Positions 1-13,001 of a stretch of 64,000 nt of DNA are shown in pieces. Under the pieces are notes generated by a model that was not told the origin of the DNA, did no database searches, and saw only the letters and a list, made by a program, of their open reading frames with translations. This DNA comes from Ricordea florida (lineage: Eukaryota; Cnidaria; Anthozoa; Corallimorpharia; Ricordeidae). Each line of letters starts with the position of its first letter. Position 1 is the first letter of the stretch. Both the position numbers and the translations under genes were made by a program. Where the stretch lies: positions 1,728,501 to 1,792,500 of the forward strand of contig OX453286.1 in NCBI GenBank assembly GCA_949710005.1, written 5' to 3'.

Positions 1-293
1 GCGCGCCTTTTTGCCGAAACAAAAATGGCCGCCAATTAACAGATTTCAATACAAAACGCTCGCTGATTGGCTTTTCGTGTCGGCACGGATAATTCGCCTT
101 TTCTCATTGGTGTATTAGCGAGCGGGCGGTCTCTTTTCATATGAAGAACAGGAAAATATAAAAGAAAAATGCCCTCTCTGGTTTTGTACTGAGTCATCGT
201 AAAGTGTAAAATATTCCTGTAGATCAGGACGTCTTGAATTCGAAGCATTGCAATTTAAAGGTCATTTCCGGAGTGTTTTCTTGGTGATATACG

Positions 294-3200
294 ATGGCGA
301 CTAAACCTTTTTCATGGAATCGAAACCTAACTTCAAACATACTGGGATCGCAGGTTTATGGAAGATGCATGACAAGAAGCACGGTGAGTTTAGATTGTCC
401 CATGATTTTGCAATGTTGTAGACCCTGAGCTGGGATTTTGAGCTTTTGTAACGTTTGCTATCCGTTTTATATTTCTAGCTGCCACAGGAATTTGTGCGAG
501 GTGTTGATCGTCGATTTCAATTCAAGGAAATCCCAATGTTACTTGCAAAGTTGGAGCGAAACAGCAGTCCAGATAAATTTAACATCGAGAAGTGTCGTCG
601 GTGTTTGAGGGTAAGCAAGCGTTTGTTCTACATTGTTCACATGTTGTATTTCCGTGGAAAGCAAGGGAACAGAGATTTTCCCTCTTTACTGACATCAATA
701 TATGGTGTTCGATGCGATCTCTTGTGAATTTCGATTCCACGGTTGTTTTTGTCAAAAATCCTATGCATGTTTACCAAATTCAGTCAAGTTTTAATATATG
801 CAGTAAACGTTCTCTTATCTGCAATATTTTACCACTCGTTTCGTAATATGTTCATCTATATTTTTTAGGAATTGTCGAGTTTCTTTAAGGAGCCTCTCCA
901 TATGATGTTTGGAGACTACGATCCTCCTTACCACGCCAAGGAAATACTTCGACTTGGTCAAGCTGTTAATCTGTTTGGTGGTGTTGAGGTAAGCGTGGTG
1001 AAAGTTAAACAGGGCTGTGATGTTGCGTTCACTGCACTGTCTTGCAAAGTTATATATCACTGACTTTTAGGACTAGATTAATACCAAAACTTCAAGGTAC
1101 CAAGTGCTTGAATTGATCCCATCATAAATCTGTGAGAATTTCATTATAGTAAAATATTTAAGAAATTTTGTGTTACCTGTTTTGAACATGTTTTTTCATT
1201 GTAACTAAGTACAATTGCAGCGTTAAGTAATTTTGAAATTTTCGTACCTTGTTTTATGCGTTATCGACGATTGGTCGTATTACGGGCAATAATTTTTGCA
1301 CTTAATTATAAGGAGTTTTAGTATAAATACTCAGGTGATTATACAAAATCGCGCGCTCTGATTGGTTCGCTATCTCGGATTATTGGCCGATAATCACCTC
1401 GACGAACAAAATGGCTGCCAGTCGTTCGCGCGCTTTTGATGAAATAGAACTTTTTCGCGTTTTAAAATGCTTTTCTCTTCTTTTTTGAAATAATCACCTG
1501 TGTATTTATACTAAAACAATTATTCGCCTCAGGCTCAGTGATTCTCTGTGAATATTCACCTCGACTTCGTCTCGGTGAATATTCACCGAGAATCACTTCG
1601 CCTTCGGCGAATAATTGTTAAATATAAAAAAGTTCAGCATAGTTTAGTTTATCCTTAGGGTCTATTTCCGGTTGTGGTAGTGAGCACATCCGGCTTGAAC
1701 AAATCCTCGTTAAACCAGATACTAAAAATCCCTTGTAATTTTCCACTTCAGATTGTTGTGCAAATCCTTTTCTACCCAGATGTGTACGAAATTAAATCCC
1801 GTAAAATGAGGTCCACACGTAAGTAACCAGTTAGAATGTTTAGTAGACATTGAACTCACTATCTCTTTTTTGATTGGCCGAAAGCGTACAATGAATTTTT
1901 CGAAATCAGCACCTGTGACATCATAGCTGCAGATTATACTATAATCAGATCAAGGACCGCGGTGCATGATTTCTAAGGGTAATTATATCAAGTTTGTGAG
2001 CTTTGAGTGAATGAAAGAATTTGTTACCGAAAGAATTTATTACCGACACTCTTTAACTGATAATTTTTTTTTGTCAATATCTTCTATTAGGTACCCAGCA
2101 AGACCAGTTACGCTTAACCTCTCTGTGTCTAGATTTCATCCATCAACTTTGTCTTGTGGTAAGTACGATACCAGTGTAAAACTCTGTCGATGTTGGTATA
2201 TAGTTGTTGTGAACGTGAAATACAGAAATCAATATAAAAAGTCATTATAAAACAGATTTTTTTATGATAAAGCATCAAGCACTGAGAGTTTATAGCATGG
2301 TGTTTAAACATTTTCCCCACTGACTGGCATAAATAGTTTGATTTATTGTTTATCGCATTTGCTTTCTTTTTCAGGTTGATGGAGTAGCAACAAGTTTAGC
2401 CAAGAAGAATTGTTTAATTAGCCATTTATTTACCCTGTTAAAACAAAAGATAACTTTTGCGTAAGTGATTCTTTTTGTCTTTAAATTGAATCCTTTTACC
2501 CTGGAGACCTTTCGCCTTACTTCTATTCCTTAGGTTTGATTCTACCCTTTCAGTTTATTTTGTATTTCAGGTTAAATTTGATTTAACCTTGGTTGGTTTG
2601 TAATTTCTCAGTCTATATTTATGATAATGAATACCAGAAACAAAGAAATTACAAACCAACCTAAGTTAAATAATTTTAACCTGAAATCAAATTTAACTTG
2701 TAACATATACAATTTAGCCATCTTACTCCCAGAAGGGATCAGTAAAGAACTTCCCTTTGCAATATCAATATGTTCTCAACCATATCACTATTGTCCTTTA
2801 ACAGCCATGCTTCAGCTGTTTTGGAAGACCTTTTAGGTTCAAGGAAAGAACTCATTGACCTGGATAGCATATGTAAGTGTGCCATCTTCCTCAACAAATA
2901 AACAAACCAATGCAATATTGTAAAATGAACATCCAACAGTTCTGCAAACTTTGAAATGTATTTTAATCAGCTCTATAATTATATCTTTTGTGATTTTTTG
3001 AGTTCTTAAGTTTACACAATTTTGATTTTTGTTTTTATTCTTTCCTTGCAGTGAACATGAAGGAGCTGATGGATGTTCTGGATGAGCATCAACTAGCAAA
3101 TCTTTGTCGTGTTTTGTCCTTCTCTCTCACTGACATTGAATCTGTGGAGGAAAGAAGTACTTGTAAGTTACCAGTCCTATTTTCTCTCCCATTTACATCA

Positions 3201-6200
3201 TGATAACAGATTCTCGTTTGTCCAGTGTAAAGTTGCCTTAATCAGAATAAACCATAGCAGTTAATATATATATTTAGTATATACTAAAACAGTGGATGGC
3301 TTGGGAGGTGTGCTCTGATTGGCTAGTCAAACTCTGAATATCCTGTGCTTGTTACCTCCGAGCAACTTCGCAGCTCGGTAAATATCCACCACTAGCCACC
3401 TCCACTTTGGTGAATAGTTGTTAAATATATGCTTCTTGGTACATTCTAACAGTATTGTTTTTATTCTGGAATTTAGCAGTTATATGCAAATGCTTGTCTC
3501 TTCTGCAAAGCAAGTGAAAAATGTTTCTGTTCTTTTGTATAGTGCTTGCACAGGATGAAATAGAAAAGAAAGGAATGTCACAAAAAGACGTTGCTGATAA
3601 CAATCAAGGTATTAAAAATTTTAATGATCAATATGTTAGAAGTATCTTCTTTCCCAGTGGACAGGAAATTCATGGTTACCTTTATCATACACTAATGGAA
3701 CTATTGGAAGAATTCAATGTAATATCATTACTAATGATATTAATTATTGTGATGTTTTATATTTCAGCTACTCTTATTGGTTTGGAGGAGTTCCTCCCGA
3801 GACTTGTTAAAATAGCCCGCCAACCTCTAGGTATGTTGCGGAGATTTCAGTGTTGTTATCATTATAGTTATCCAATGACGCACCCTTTACTGTACTTTAA
3901 TATCTGCACTGTTTCAAGTGAAAAACTGAACATTTCACCAAAACACTCAGTTATGAGACACAACCTAAACTAAGTGTACAGTAGTTCTTTCTAAGTTTGC
4001 TTTTGAACAAAGAGAAATTAGAACCAGTGAATTTGTTGTTATATTATTGACTTGCTCCTAAGAAAATACATTTCATTGAAAATACTGGTACATTTTCTTA
4101 TAATTCTAGATCTGTTGTGTGAGTCTAATTCATAACCATAAATGTCTTTGTTTTTCATTGTAGTTGAAAGGTCATTTTCCTCTGGGTTATATGGTGGCCA
4201 TGAACAAGGAGGTATCTTGGACTTTGTCGACTTTCAAAACTTTTTACAGGATGTTTTAATTTCAGAACGATTAGACTTCACAGGTATGTAAAATTTTACT
4301 TGTATGCTTCTCTTCCTTACATTGTAGATGTATTTTCAAGCAAACACATGACAATCAAGACATGTGGGAATCCATGATAATATTTATAACCTCTGTGCTT
4401 TTGCTTTCAGATTCAAGTGAACATGAAACAGCTATGCCCATATTGCAATCATCATTCAAGCGAATGCATGAGGTATGTGACTCTTCAAGTTAATTGAGTC
4501 TGATATAGTAGGAGAATGTGCCAACCATGTAGTTGGACTTGAAATTTCAACAATGTACATGCTTTTAAGATCTCACGATGCACATTGTAACCTCAAATGG
4601 GTGACTGGCAACTGATACGTTTTTGCAAATGTTTCTTTTTTTGTGGCTGCAGGTTATGTTCAAGGTGGAAGTGTTTTATATGCTGTGTTTGTTTTTGACG
4701 GGAAAGCATAAATCAGTAGTAAGTAAATTTGCACTTAGCATGATCAGTCAATATAATGTTTCCTTTTTTACAGTAATTATTGTTCAATATATCGTCATAT
4801 CAATTGTGACATTGTTACGTAATTCTAAATGTCTGCTATAATTGTGCTGTTGTCAACAGGTGCAAAAGAGGCTGTCAGAATTGATATTAATTCCTGGGAT
4901 GTGCCAAATGTTTGACAAGATGTCATGGTTGCAAGAGACAGATTCATTGTAAGAATATGAAATCATATTAACAATACTGTAACTTTATCAGTTTGAATAA
5001 TATGTTTTATGTTCTTAGCACTTTGATACATCCTTAGAACTTTCTGTTTTGTGTAGTTACCCAGCTTTAGTTTTCAATTTTGGTATAATTTGTTTTTTTA
5101 ATATGTATATTATATTTCTCTAAACATTTAAGCTTTATCTCTTTTGCAGAAGACATGAAGTTATGGACATTGATTCCGGGGATCATGAATGCACTCCAGT
5201 AAGTTTAAGAATCACAGCAGTCATTTTTGTCTTATTCGTTGCTGCCCTTGTTAGATTTAGGTTTTGATTATCTCAAGAAAATTATCACTGACTCTGGAAT
5301 TTGTTTATCTCTTTTAGCAAACTGCATTGAAAATTCAGTTTCTTCGCCTAGTCCATAGCTTCTGTGATCGTCATGAGTAAGTTAAAACCAGCTATTTCTT
5401 GGTAATAATAATATTGTTACTTTGCAGTACCCCCTGTGTTGGCTCTGAAATTCAAACTAATATGATTTTTTTTTACAAATTTATGGAGAATCTTTAATCA
5501 CTATAACTGTCTGTTTGATCTTAATGTATAGGAACAAGCATCTTCTTTTAACTCCAAGAGAAATTGAGGAACTCCAGCAGTTGTATGGTAAGTACACTGT
5601 TTATTTACATTCTAACTTTTAAGAGAAAACATCATAGTGAAATTACTGATTTTCATACTAGAACAACTGCTTGAAGTGTAACCTGTCTCACTGATTTTTT
5701 TTCTTCTTCTTTTAGTTCAAAATAGTTTAGCCATTCCTGACAGTTTATGTAAAACCAACAGGTTTGTGATATACATTTTTTATCAAATAAATATTCTTAT
5801 TCAGTAATAATTGTCTTAGTTATCTTCTTTGTACCTTCTCTTTACTACAACAGTGCAATTAAGAAATTGAATAACCTAAAGACTATGAGTTGATCTAACC
5901 CCAAATTCTTCACCTAACTCCTCATATATTTTCTCCAATGATAGACTAATTGTTTACTTGTCTTTCCGTAGGAAACTATGCTGTGTTGGTAATAAAGGCT
6001 TACTGACAAAGATTCTAGAAACACTTATCAGATCACCAGTGAATGCACCCCTAAGGTAACTGATGGAATAAGAATTTTTTTTCTGTGGTCTTCTTTTTTT
6101 GTATTACTTTTTGTTGAATTGTGATTATTTTGAACTTCAATTTAATAACTTAGACCCAGCTAATTTTTTTATTGAATGGTTGTTGGCAGGTTTTGGCTTT

Positions 6201-8880
6201 CTCGAGCAATTGAAGGGTTTCTTCGTGGGCGTGCCTCAGTTGGGGATCAGTTGTTTCTTATTAAGCGTGGACTCCTGGAGGTATTTTTTGCATTGTAAAC
6301 ATAAGAATCTTAGATCATATGAAATAACACAGACAGGTTAATCGTATAACTATAAATAAAAGCTGTTGATGAATAGAGATTTGAAGAAGGTGAACTTGAA
6401 AAGCTCCCCCCCCCCCCAGTTTGGTGCTTTACTCATTGCAAGTGAAACCTGACTTAATAAAGTTTTTCTTAACTTGTGTTTTTAGTGATATACTGTTAAT
6501 TTCATGGTGTTTTATTATGAATTCCTTTTTAGCATCTTGTTGACCACATAACAAGTGAGGAGCTTAAACCCAAAGAGATTCTCCAGAGCAGTTTTGATTT
6601 GTTGGGAGAGCTAATGAAATTTAACCCATTTGCCTTCAAGAGATTTGACCAGGTCATTAGTGAGAGACAGGTGAGTCAAATGTGCATTCAATACTGCTAT
6701 ATTTTCAGGACAGTGTCCTGCTGGTCAGGCATGGGACAACAGTAACTAACATTCACCTTCACTTCATTTACATAACTTTCAATTATTCTAGTAACCTTTG
6801 CAAATTGTTGAAGGTCTTAAACTGTGAAGACAGTAAGCTTTCAGTGCCTAATTTCTTTATCATACAACCACACAACAAGAACAAAATGCAGCCCTAAAAC
6901 TCAGCAACCCCAGCAATCTTTACTCACTGACAGACCAGCGACTTGGTTTATTTATGTAGTGTGAGTGTGAAGCAATAATTACTGACAATAGTTTGTCATA
7001 AAATTTGTCCCTTTGTCATTAAAAACAGGTTTATAGGGCATTATATTTAACTGTGTACTTTTCTTTCTTTCTAGTTTGAGAAGTTTGTATCTATCCTAAC
7101 ATCAAATGTTGTGGACTCAAACATGCTCATTCGCTGTTTGGTGTTGTCTCAAGAACACTTCACCTCAAGATTTTTCACTGGTAAGATAATAAAGATTAAA
7201 AATTCCATTGATTCTGAAATAAAAGAATTAACAAGACTACCTTAAAAATACTGCAAAAGGTTTTTTTTCATGTTCAAAGTCTTGATATTGTGTTTTCTTG
7301 CCACTTCATTGCAGAATTTTCTACAGAGGCTTGTAAGCTTGGTACACTTATCAGTAACTGGGATCAGATGATATTCCTCTTGTACAAACTCATCAACTCC
7401 ATCACAGTTGGAACCCTCACACAAGTAAGTATAATTTGATATTTAAGTGATTCTTTTTTAACCAATTTACCACAAGAACAAGAGAGGAAAACATTACCTA
7501 CTTTACCCAATGGCACCATTGTATGGTGTATCCAGTAGCTTTACAAAGGATGGTCACACTGCATGGTTTGATCCACAGATGACAAAGTTAGAACCACACT
7601 GTATACTGGTACTGAAACAAACAGTACCACAGTAAATACTGTTCAGCTGCTTTCCAAAGAATGGTCACTTTGCATGTACTTATTCCCTGACAAACACATT
7701 AGAACCACACTGCCTTCCAACCCAACAGTAACTGTAAGGAAGTCTATTACATGTCATGTTTGTATTGTCATTGACAACAGCTGATCAAGTTTCTCATTAA
7801 AACATGTTCATTTTCTTGCAGGAAAATGTAAGCTGCTTAAACACAACGCTTGTTTTCCTTATGTTTGCTCACAGGCATGGATGCCTTCCATCATACCTTG
7901 TGGTCAGTGAATTAAATTGAACTTTCCTTACTTACCATCAGCTTCGTTAGTTTGTGAGTGTTTGAAATATTGAAATATAGCAAAATAAAATATTAAAGTT
8001 AACTGTACTTATTACCATTATTATTCTTTTTATTTATAGGCTTTTGTCAGAGAAGAGAATCTTCAGAAAAACCCAGGGTTTATCATGTCAAATTTGAGGT
8101 AAGTTCACTTGCACTCTTTATCTAGCCTTTATATCCCCTATACCTTCCACAACTTTGATGACACCTTCACAAACGTTTTTCATAATTTCATTGTGGAGTG
8201 CAAGTCTGAGTAAATTATGTGAGAGAATTTATTGAATTTCATTTGCACTACTTTTGCTCAGTACCATGCATGGTTTTACTTAGTGTTTTGCTTAATCAAT
8301 GATCTCTTTGTTAATTTAATATAGACTCCTCCTTGAGTTCTGGAAGACACATTATTTGAAGCGAGGCAAGGACTGTTCTGCCCTTGAACAGGTAAGGCAG
8401 TAGTATATGAAGCTATGGAATTCTCCATGTAAAAGCGGCAGTGGTCTGGTTTTGGGCACATTTAAGGTGTTTGACTTGTTTTTTCGGTTGATGTTGAGCT
8501 AGATATAACCTTTCTACTGTTTTGTATGATGGGGAGTACATAGGCTTAGTTTTAAAGAGCAAATTTGAAGAATAACAGTCAATTTAATTAATGAAGTACC
8601 TTTGTCACAACTATATTCACTCATTGTATATTTTGTCTTTCATCTTGAGTTACTTGGACTGAATGTTTCCAAATCTATCTTTTACAAACCACTGTTAATT
8701 TGGATAGGGAGTTTTTTTCTCTTGCAAGTAGAGTCATGTAGTATTTTTCTTTATTCCTTTCAGAGTTCCTGCATCAGTTTTGATCACTGGAAGCAAGTGG
8801 TTGATATTCTCCTGTCTGATCCTTCATGTAACACATCAGTTCTCCACTATCTGCCAGTTTCATGTGCAAGAGACTGTTAA
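294..8880 (+). CDS. TRPC4AP: TRPC4-associated protein (TRUSS) ortholog, complete, 27 coding exons
   Basis: Exons read from GT-AG signals and phase: 294-383, 479-610, 869-988, 1752-1818, 2091-2158, 2375-2460, 2805-2872, 3052-3162, 3543-3608, 3768-3830, 4164-4283, 4411-4472, 4653-4718, 4860-4948, 5150-5198, 5318-5376, 5532-5587, 5716-5761, 5972-6055, 6190-6280, 6533-6670, 7075-7180, 7315-7424, 7822-7902, 8040-8098, 8325-8391, 8764-8880. All phases agree and give 756 aa; the human protein is about 797. Matches to the remembered family include NLFGGVE, LKIQFLRL, QLFLIKRGLLEH, SSFDLLGELMKFN, VVDSNMLIRC and TQENVSCLNTTLV. Known role: an all-helical substrate receptor of the DDB1-CUL4 ubiquitin ligase (MYC turnover), also linked to TNFR1 signalling and TRPC4. 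The first ATG in the open first exon was taken as the start. The C-terminus ends shortly after the conserved SSCISFDHWK block, so it lacks the human acidic tail. An AATAAA lies at 9100. Confidence 0.93.
1316..1619. mobile_element. 304-bp foldback element (MITE-like), copy 1, TRPC4AP intron 3
   Basis: The left part is bounded by inverted repeats beginning ttttagtataaatac and ending gtatttatactaaaa, and holds the core gcgctctgattgg. It is followed directly by a near-perfect hairpin at 1515-1619 whose arms begin aacaattattcgcc. The same two-part structure, also 304 bp, is at 45493-45796 in reverse orientation. No coding capacity is visible, which fits a non-autonomous DNA element. Confidence 0.8.
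3271..3425. mobile_element. Foldback element in TRPC4AP intron 8
   Basis: AT-rich ends (ttaatatatatatttag on the left, gttgttaaatatatgc on the right) surround a segment containing gctctgattggct. It resembles the 1316-1619 family in its ends and CCAAT-type core but is shorter and diverged. Confidence 0.5.
7534..7735. repeat. Dispersed ~108-bp repeat, locus 1 (about two units, TRPC4AP intron 23)
   Basis: Two consecutive units of a repeat whose core reads agtagctttacaaag, then catggtttgatccacag, then aaaagttagaaccacac. The first unit is close to the copies near 19, 40.7 and 42 kb; the second is degraded. Confidence 0.8.
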
Positions 8881-9099
8881 GTTGCAAGGCTTCTGTTCTC
8901 GAACTGAACTCTAAGAGACTTCACCAGCCACTTCAATTCAGTTCAAATCACAGAGAAGTCCCTGAGTGGTAAATGTGACATGAATTCCCAGAATTATAAT
9001 CAAGTACTCATCTGTCAACTCCAAGAGGTAAACATTTTGGGGAGTTTAGATACGTCTCCTTCACGTCCAAAAATGAAAGTGACATTGTACAGTGGACTG

Positions 9100-9105
9100 A
9101 ATAAA
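9100..9105 (+). promoter_or_regulatory. Candidate polyadenylation signal of TRPC4AP
   Basis: A canonical AATAAA hexamer sits 220 bases after the TRPC4AP stop codon. It is the first canonical hexamer seen downstream, and a 3' UTR of that length is reasonable. Confidence 0.5.
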
Positions 9106-9345
9106 CTCTGTGCCTGGTTGCTTGTATTTTAACTTGTGTTTTGCCATGAGACTGGGAAATACTTTGTTTAAAGGTGAATACGACCAGCTGACTTATCCAG
9201 ATAGAATACATTTTCCACTCACTAGCAGTCACGAAAACACTTGTAAACCATGGTACAGGTCATCTGTTAAAATCATAGAAAGGATTGTTTATTGAAATGT
9301 CTTTGTTCTGGGCAACATGCATCATGGTTTGGTAATATTTACTTA

Positions 9346-9635
9346 GGGACCATTCATTTTTTACGAGGGAGGGGGGTGGTGCAGTTTGGGAAGAACCATT
9401 TAAAAATTGCATGACCCCCTCAGGTTGCTAATTTTTTTTCACGTGGCCCCCCTTGAAGAGGCGATTTCATTGATGGGCTCCTGTTAAAACATTATGCCAT
9501 TTTAAAGTATTGCAAAAATATTTCAGGTGACCCCATCCCCCTTTCCCTTTTTTGTGGGATGCCCCCCCCCTTGAAAGCCTTTTTTCTTATGCCCCTTAAT
9601 CCCACCAGCCCCCCATTCCTCGTAAAAAATCTGGG
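9346..9635. repeat. GC-tract foldback-like element
   Basis: It starts with ggaccattcattttttacg and ends with a partly inverted cctcgtaaaaaat, with homopurine and homopyrimidine tracts between. A related segment lies at 21841-22210. No open frame is seen. Confidence 0.5.
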
Positions 9636-10268
9636 GGGATGAGTGCAGACCAAAAACTAACCCTGCAGAGGGAGGCTAATAGGTATTTTCTCAAATTTAC
9701 TTATTGATTTAGTATAGAATAACAAGGAAAATTATTAGTCTGTCACTTTAAAGAGAATCATAGTATCTTTTTTACTTGAGAAAAACGTAAATCTTGTGTA
9801 GTGAAACGAAAGGGTGAATTATTGTTTCTGTCAGGTGTGTTATTGTTTGAATTCTCAAATAATTTGAGGAATGTTAGTATTATTGTGTTTGTCATTCCAT
9901 GTTCTAACTTCAAACACAACTATATATAGCAACAATGATCTTACAACTGTAATTCATTGCTTTTTAATGAAAATTCTATACAGAAGTATTAAGACGTGGA
10001 GCCATTCTTACAAGGTTTAGAAACAGTGGTAAAGTGTTTACCGTCCTTGGTGGCGGATAAGCCATAGATCATGAAAGGTTCCTTATGAGACTTGGGAAAT
10101 TTCTCAATATTTATTGCCATGTAACTGCATTGTATAATAATTCTTAGTCCTGTAAAATATAAAATTATTTTTTATGAATTATTTTTGTCTGTAGACATGT
10201 ATATCAAAGCTAGCCATTTTAATAAACCAAACGACGTCATGGAAATTGTCAGTCAGTGTACTTTGAGA
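9636..10268. other. Intergenic, AT-rich, no gene seen
   Basis: No open frame with splice signals or recognisable protein similarity was found on either strand between the GC-tract element and the next foldback element. Confidence 0.5.
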
Positions 10269-10468
10269 GGATAGTTTCTAAAGAAACTGGTGCAGCGTCG
10301 GTGGGGAATTGAAACACAAGAAATTGGGTAAATCGAACGAATTGATTAAGTAAGTTATACCACGGAGCGAATGATTAAGGGCTAACGCTCGAAACGTCAG
10401 CACCTCCCTTTTACCTTACGGTGGTATAACTTACTTAATCAATTCGTTTGATTTACCCAGTTTCTAGT
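10269..10468. mobile_element. Foldback element with ~50-bp arms, copy 1
   Basis: The left arm includes gattaagtaagttatacca and the right arm its complement, tggtataacttacttaatc. The loop contains agggctaacgctcgaaacg. A close copy is at 59283-59508, with diverged partial copies at 46648-46775 and 34405-34465. It is non-coding and fits a MITE-like family. Confidence 0.8.
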
Positions 10469-10527
10469 GTGCTTTGTGAAATTGCCACAGTGTACTCATA
10501 GTTAGTGGTGTACTTTGATAATCTTAA

Positions 10528-11049
10528 GGCCTGTCCAGACGGAAAATATTTGGCTACAAAACATCATTGGGCTCATCTCCGGTGTAATATAATTTATTCC
10601 TTTCCTTTGTTAGTTAGGGTTAGGGTTAAAAATGCTTTGTGTCCTTTGTTTTACGTCAGTTGTGTGAATAAATTATATTACACCGGAGATGAGCCCATTA
10701 TTGTGTGGTGACCAAACGTGCTAATGTTTAATTCAGTGGCGAAACGGTTAAAACATGTTTGGTACAACACATCAAACTCCACAAGCAAAGAGCTATGGCC
10801 TCAAATATATGGATATAAGCGGCTGAGCAAGCGTGATACGCATTAACGCGCCAAACATGTTTGACATGGCTGTCCATACGAACAAAACATCGCCCATCAA
10901 ACAGGGAACAAAATAAATGTTTTAATTTGTTTGGTCGAGTGTTTGATGGCCTTCAAAGTTTATCAAACGGCACCAAACAAAGTGGCCAAACGGTAACATG
11001 TTTGATGATGTATTGTTTGGTCGCCAAACATTTCCCGTTTGGACAGGGC
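10528..11049. mobile_element. Non-autonomous DNA transposon, ~520 bp, containing a nested palindrome
   Basis: The terminal inverted repeats are about 35 bp and imperfect: the left end reads ggcctgtccagacggaaaat and the right end is its near-complement ending cccgtttggacagggc. A second, nearly perfect palindrome lies inside at 10568-10697, with 30-bp arms starting tgggctcatctccgg, so one element appears inserted in another. Repeated ccaaac/gtttgg blocks fill the outer element. Confidence 0.75.
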
Positions 11050-11499
11050 AGACTTCGGCACAGTCGTAGGATATTCTGCGCGCGCATGCGACACAGTGAG
11101 CAGTCGTTTCCCGACCGGAAATGATTCCCCTCACCTACGAGAGCGGTGCGGCTACGCGTAGGCTAATTGCCATCCTACGACTGAGTTTGCTCTTCTACAA
11201 TTCTATCCAAAACTCCTTATTGTATAAACAGAACGGTTGTCTGATTGTTCCGATTCTACTATTCTACGACTGTAACATGCTATTTTCCGAAAGGTAAAAA
11301 TTTTTCAATCGTACAAATTTGCAGTGAAATGTTCTAAGATATAAAAAGAATGCAATATTTCGATTGATGGAACTCTGAATTGTTGATCAAAAATGGTTCA
11401 TCTTTAGTGTGAGACGCTTTAAGAGTGAGAAATAGACAGTAGTGGCCATGTCTTTGTTCTACACGTTTAACTTTTTTTGTTAAATATTCGAGTATCGAA
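11050..11499. other. Intergenic, no gene seen
   Basis: No gene is visible between the 520-bp transposon and the LINE remnant. The right side may be the LINE 3' end, since it joins the LINE without a visible border. Confidence 0.4.
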
Positions 11500-12440
11500 A
11501 TAATCGTAGAAGATGGAGGTGGATCTTGGATTAGATGGTGCAAGGTACAAATTCTCTGGTTTGAAGATTTTAATAAGTGTTTGATGAATTTGTTTTTTGA
11601 ATAAGTTTCTACTCGGAGTCTTTTTGATACTTTCAGGTTAAGCATTCCATAAACGTACTCCAGATCGGGAAAATGATTTCTCTAGTTGTTCAAGGCGAGA
11701 AGACACCGAAAAAAAAATTGTTGGTAGTGGCTGATCTGGAATATCTGAAACATGCGTAAATAACTTTTGAATACGAGCAGGTGTTAGCTTGTTCTGGGCA
11801 TCGTACATTAGACAAGAAACAGATTCGACATAAAGAAAATGAACAGGTAGAAGATTAAGGTTAACAAAGAAAGGAATAGCGTGTTCACATTTTGGGGAAA
11901 AGTTCATCAGGCGTATAGCCCTTTTGTGAAGGAGGAGAAGCTTATCCAATGTAGACCAATGTAGACTGGTCGTTGACTGTCCCTCTTATTACATAATGAT
12001 ATAATTTCTGCAGCAGTATTCCGTGATTCACCGGATCAAATGCTTTTTTAGGTCCGCTATGAAGATGCCACAGGTATACAACTTATTGTCCATGTTATTT
12101 TGAATATCGTTGATAACATCTACAGTTGCATGCTGGGTGGAATGTTTCTCTCTAAAGCCATATTGAGATGCAACAAGAATACGTGTTTTACTTAAATAGG
12201 ATTTTAGACGTGCTTACATCAATCTCTCAAAGATTCTATTAAACGGTTGGAAAGAAGTGAGATAGGTGTGTAGTTATTAGGGTCTGTCTCGTCACCATCA
12301 GTTGTATATCGGAATTACTTTTGCGTGTTTGGAAGTTTGGAAGGATAACTCTCAAGTGCAATTGAAGTGTTAAATGTGTTCGTTAAAAGATATAAGACAG
12401 GGTACTACTGGCGGATTTCAAGTTAAGTTACGGGTTGGAC
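11500..12440 (-). pseudogene. Decayed LINE reverse transcriptase fragment
   Basis: Minus-strand frames, with several stops and shifts, give pieces in the order of a non-LTR retrotransposon reverse transcriptase: a PNNYTPISLL-like piece near 12270, TQHATVDVINDIQNNMD and DLKKAFDPVNH near 12050-12150, then LLHKRAIRLMNFSP and LNLLPVHFLYVESVSCLMYD in the 11638-11949 frame. The GTR-like and catalytic Y/F-x-D-D region between the pieces is missing, so the copy carries an internal deletion. It resembles CR1/Rex-type LINEs. Confidence 0.8.
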
Positions 12441-13001
12441 ACGAATACAGACCATGTGCTTTGTTGCTCGGAATGGACAAAATTTCGAGTTGAACCTCGT
12501 GAGCGGTCACAGGGGCAGAAAGAAAGAGTTAAGGAAATTAGTTTAATGATAATAATCAGCGAAATGGTGTGATGGTTGAGGCAACTTCGAAGCTAGCTTG
12601 TGTCCAATAGTGGCGAAATGACTATTAAGAATATTGCCAATTTGGGAATTATACTATTATACTATTCTCCGATGTAGCACTTACCACACCCTTCTGGACA
12701 GTGATTTTTAACCAGCAATACAAGTGAATCAAGATTTATTACTATAGATTTTATTCACCCCTAGGAATAGTTGTACAGAGTAAATGCTTTCTTCTCGTGC
12801 CCATTGACCTAAAAATATCTAAATCGCGCACAGTTTATTGCCATTTATATTTTTGCAAGAAAAAAGACTATACTTTACTGTTTTGACCCTACCATTGTTC
12901 TAAACAGTGCCACTAATATACAGCAACATTAAAGTATCAAGCTGTAATACTTGGTTACAGAAATAAGCATCTCTTGCAGGAATTCCTTCGCCAATGAGGG
13001 A
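12441..13001. other. 3' flank of the CTHRC1-like gene
   Basis: No open frame is supported. Reverse-strand AATAAA hexamers (written tttatt on the plus strand) occur near 12737, 12752 and 12834 and could serve as polyadenylation signals for the minus-strand gene ending at 13002. Confidence 0.4.

Noticed and set aside
3521-3973. 150-codon plus-strand frame in TRPC4AP
   Set aside because: It reads through two real exons (9 and 10) and the intron between them; splice signals and phase show it is not a separate gene.
10608-10628. Telomere-like ttagggttaggg
   Set aside because: Only two units, inside a transposon; too short to mean an interstitial telomere.
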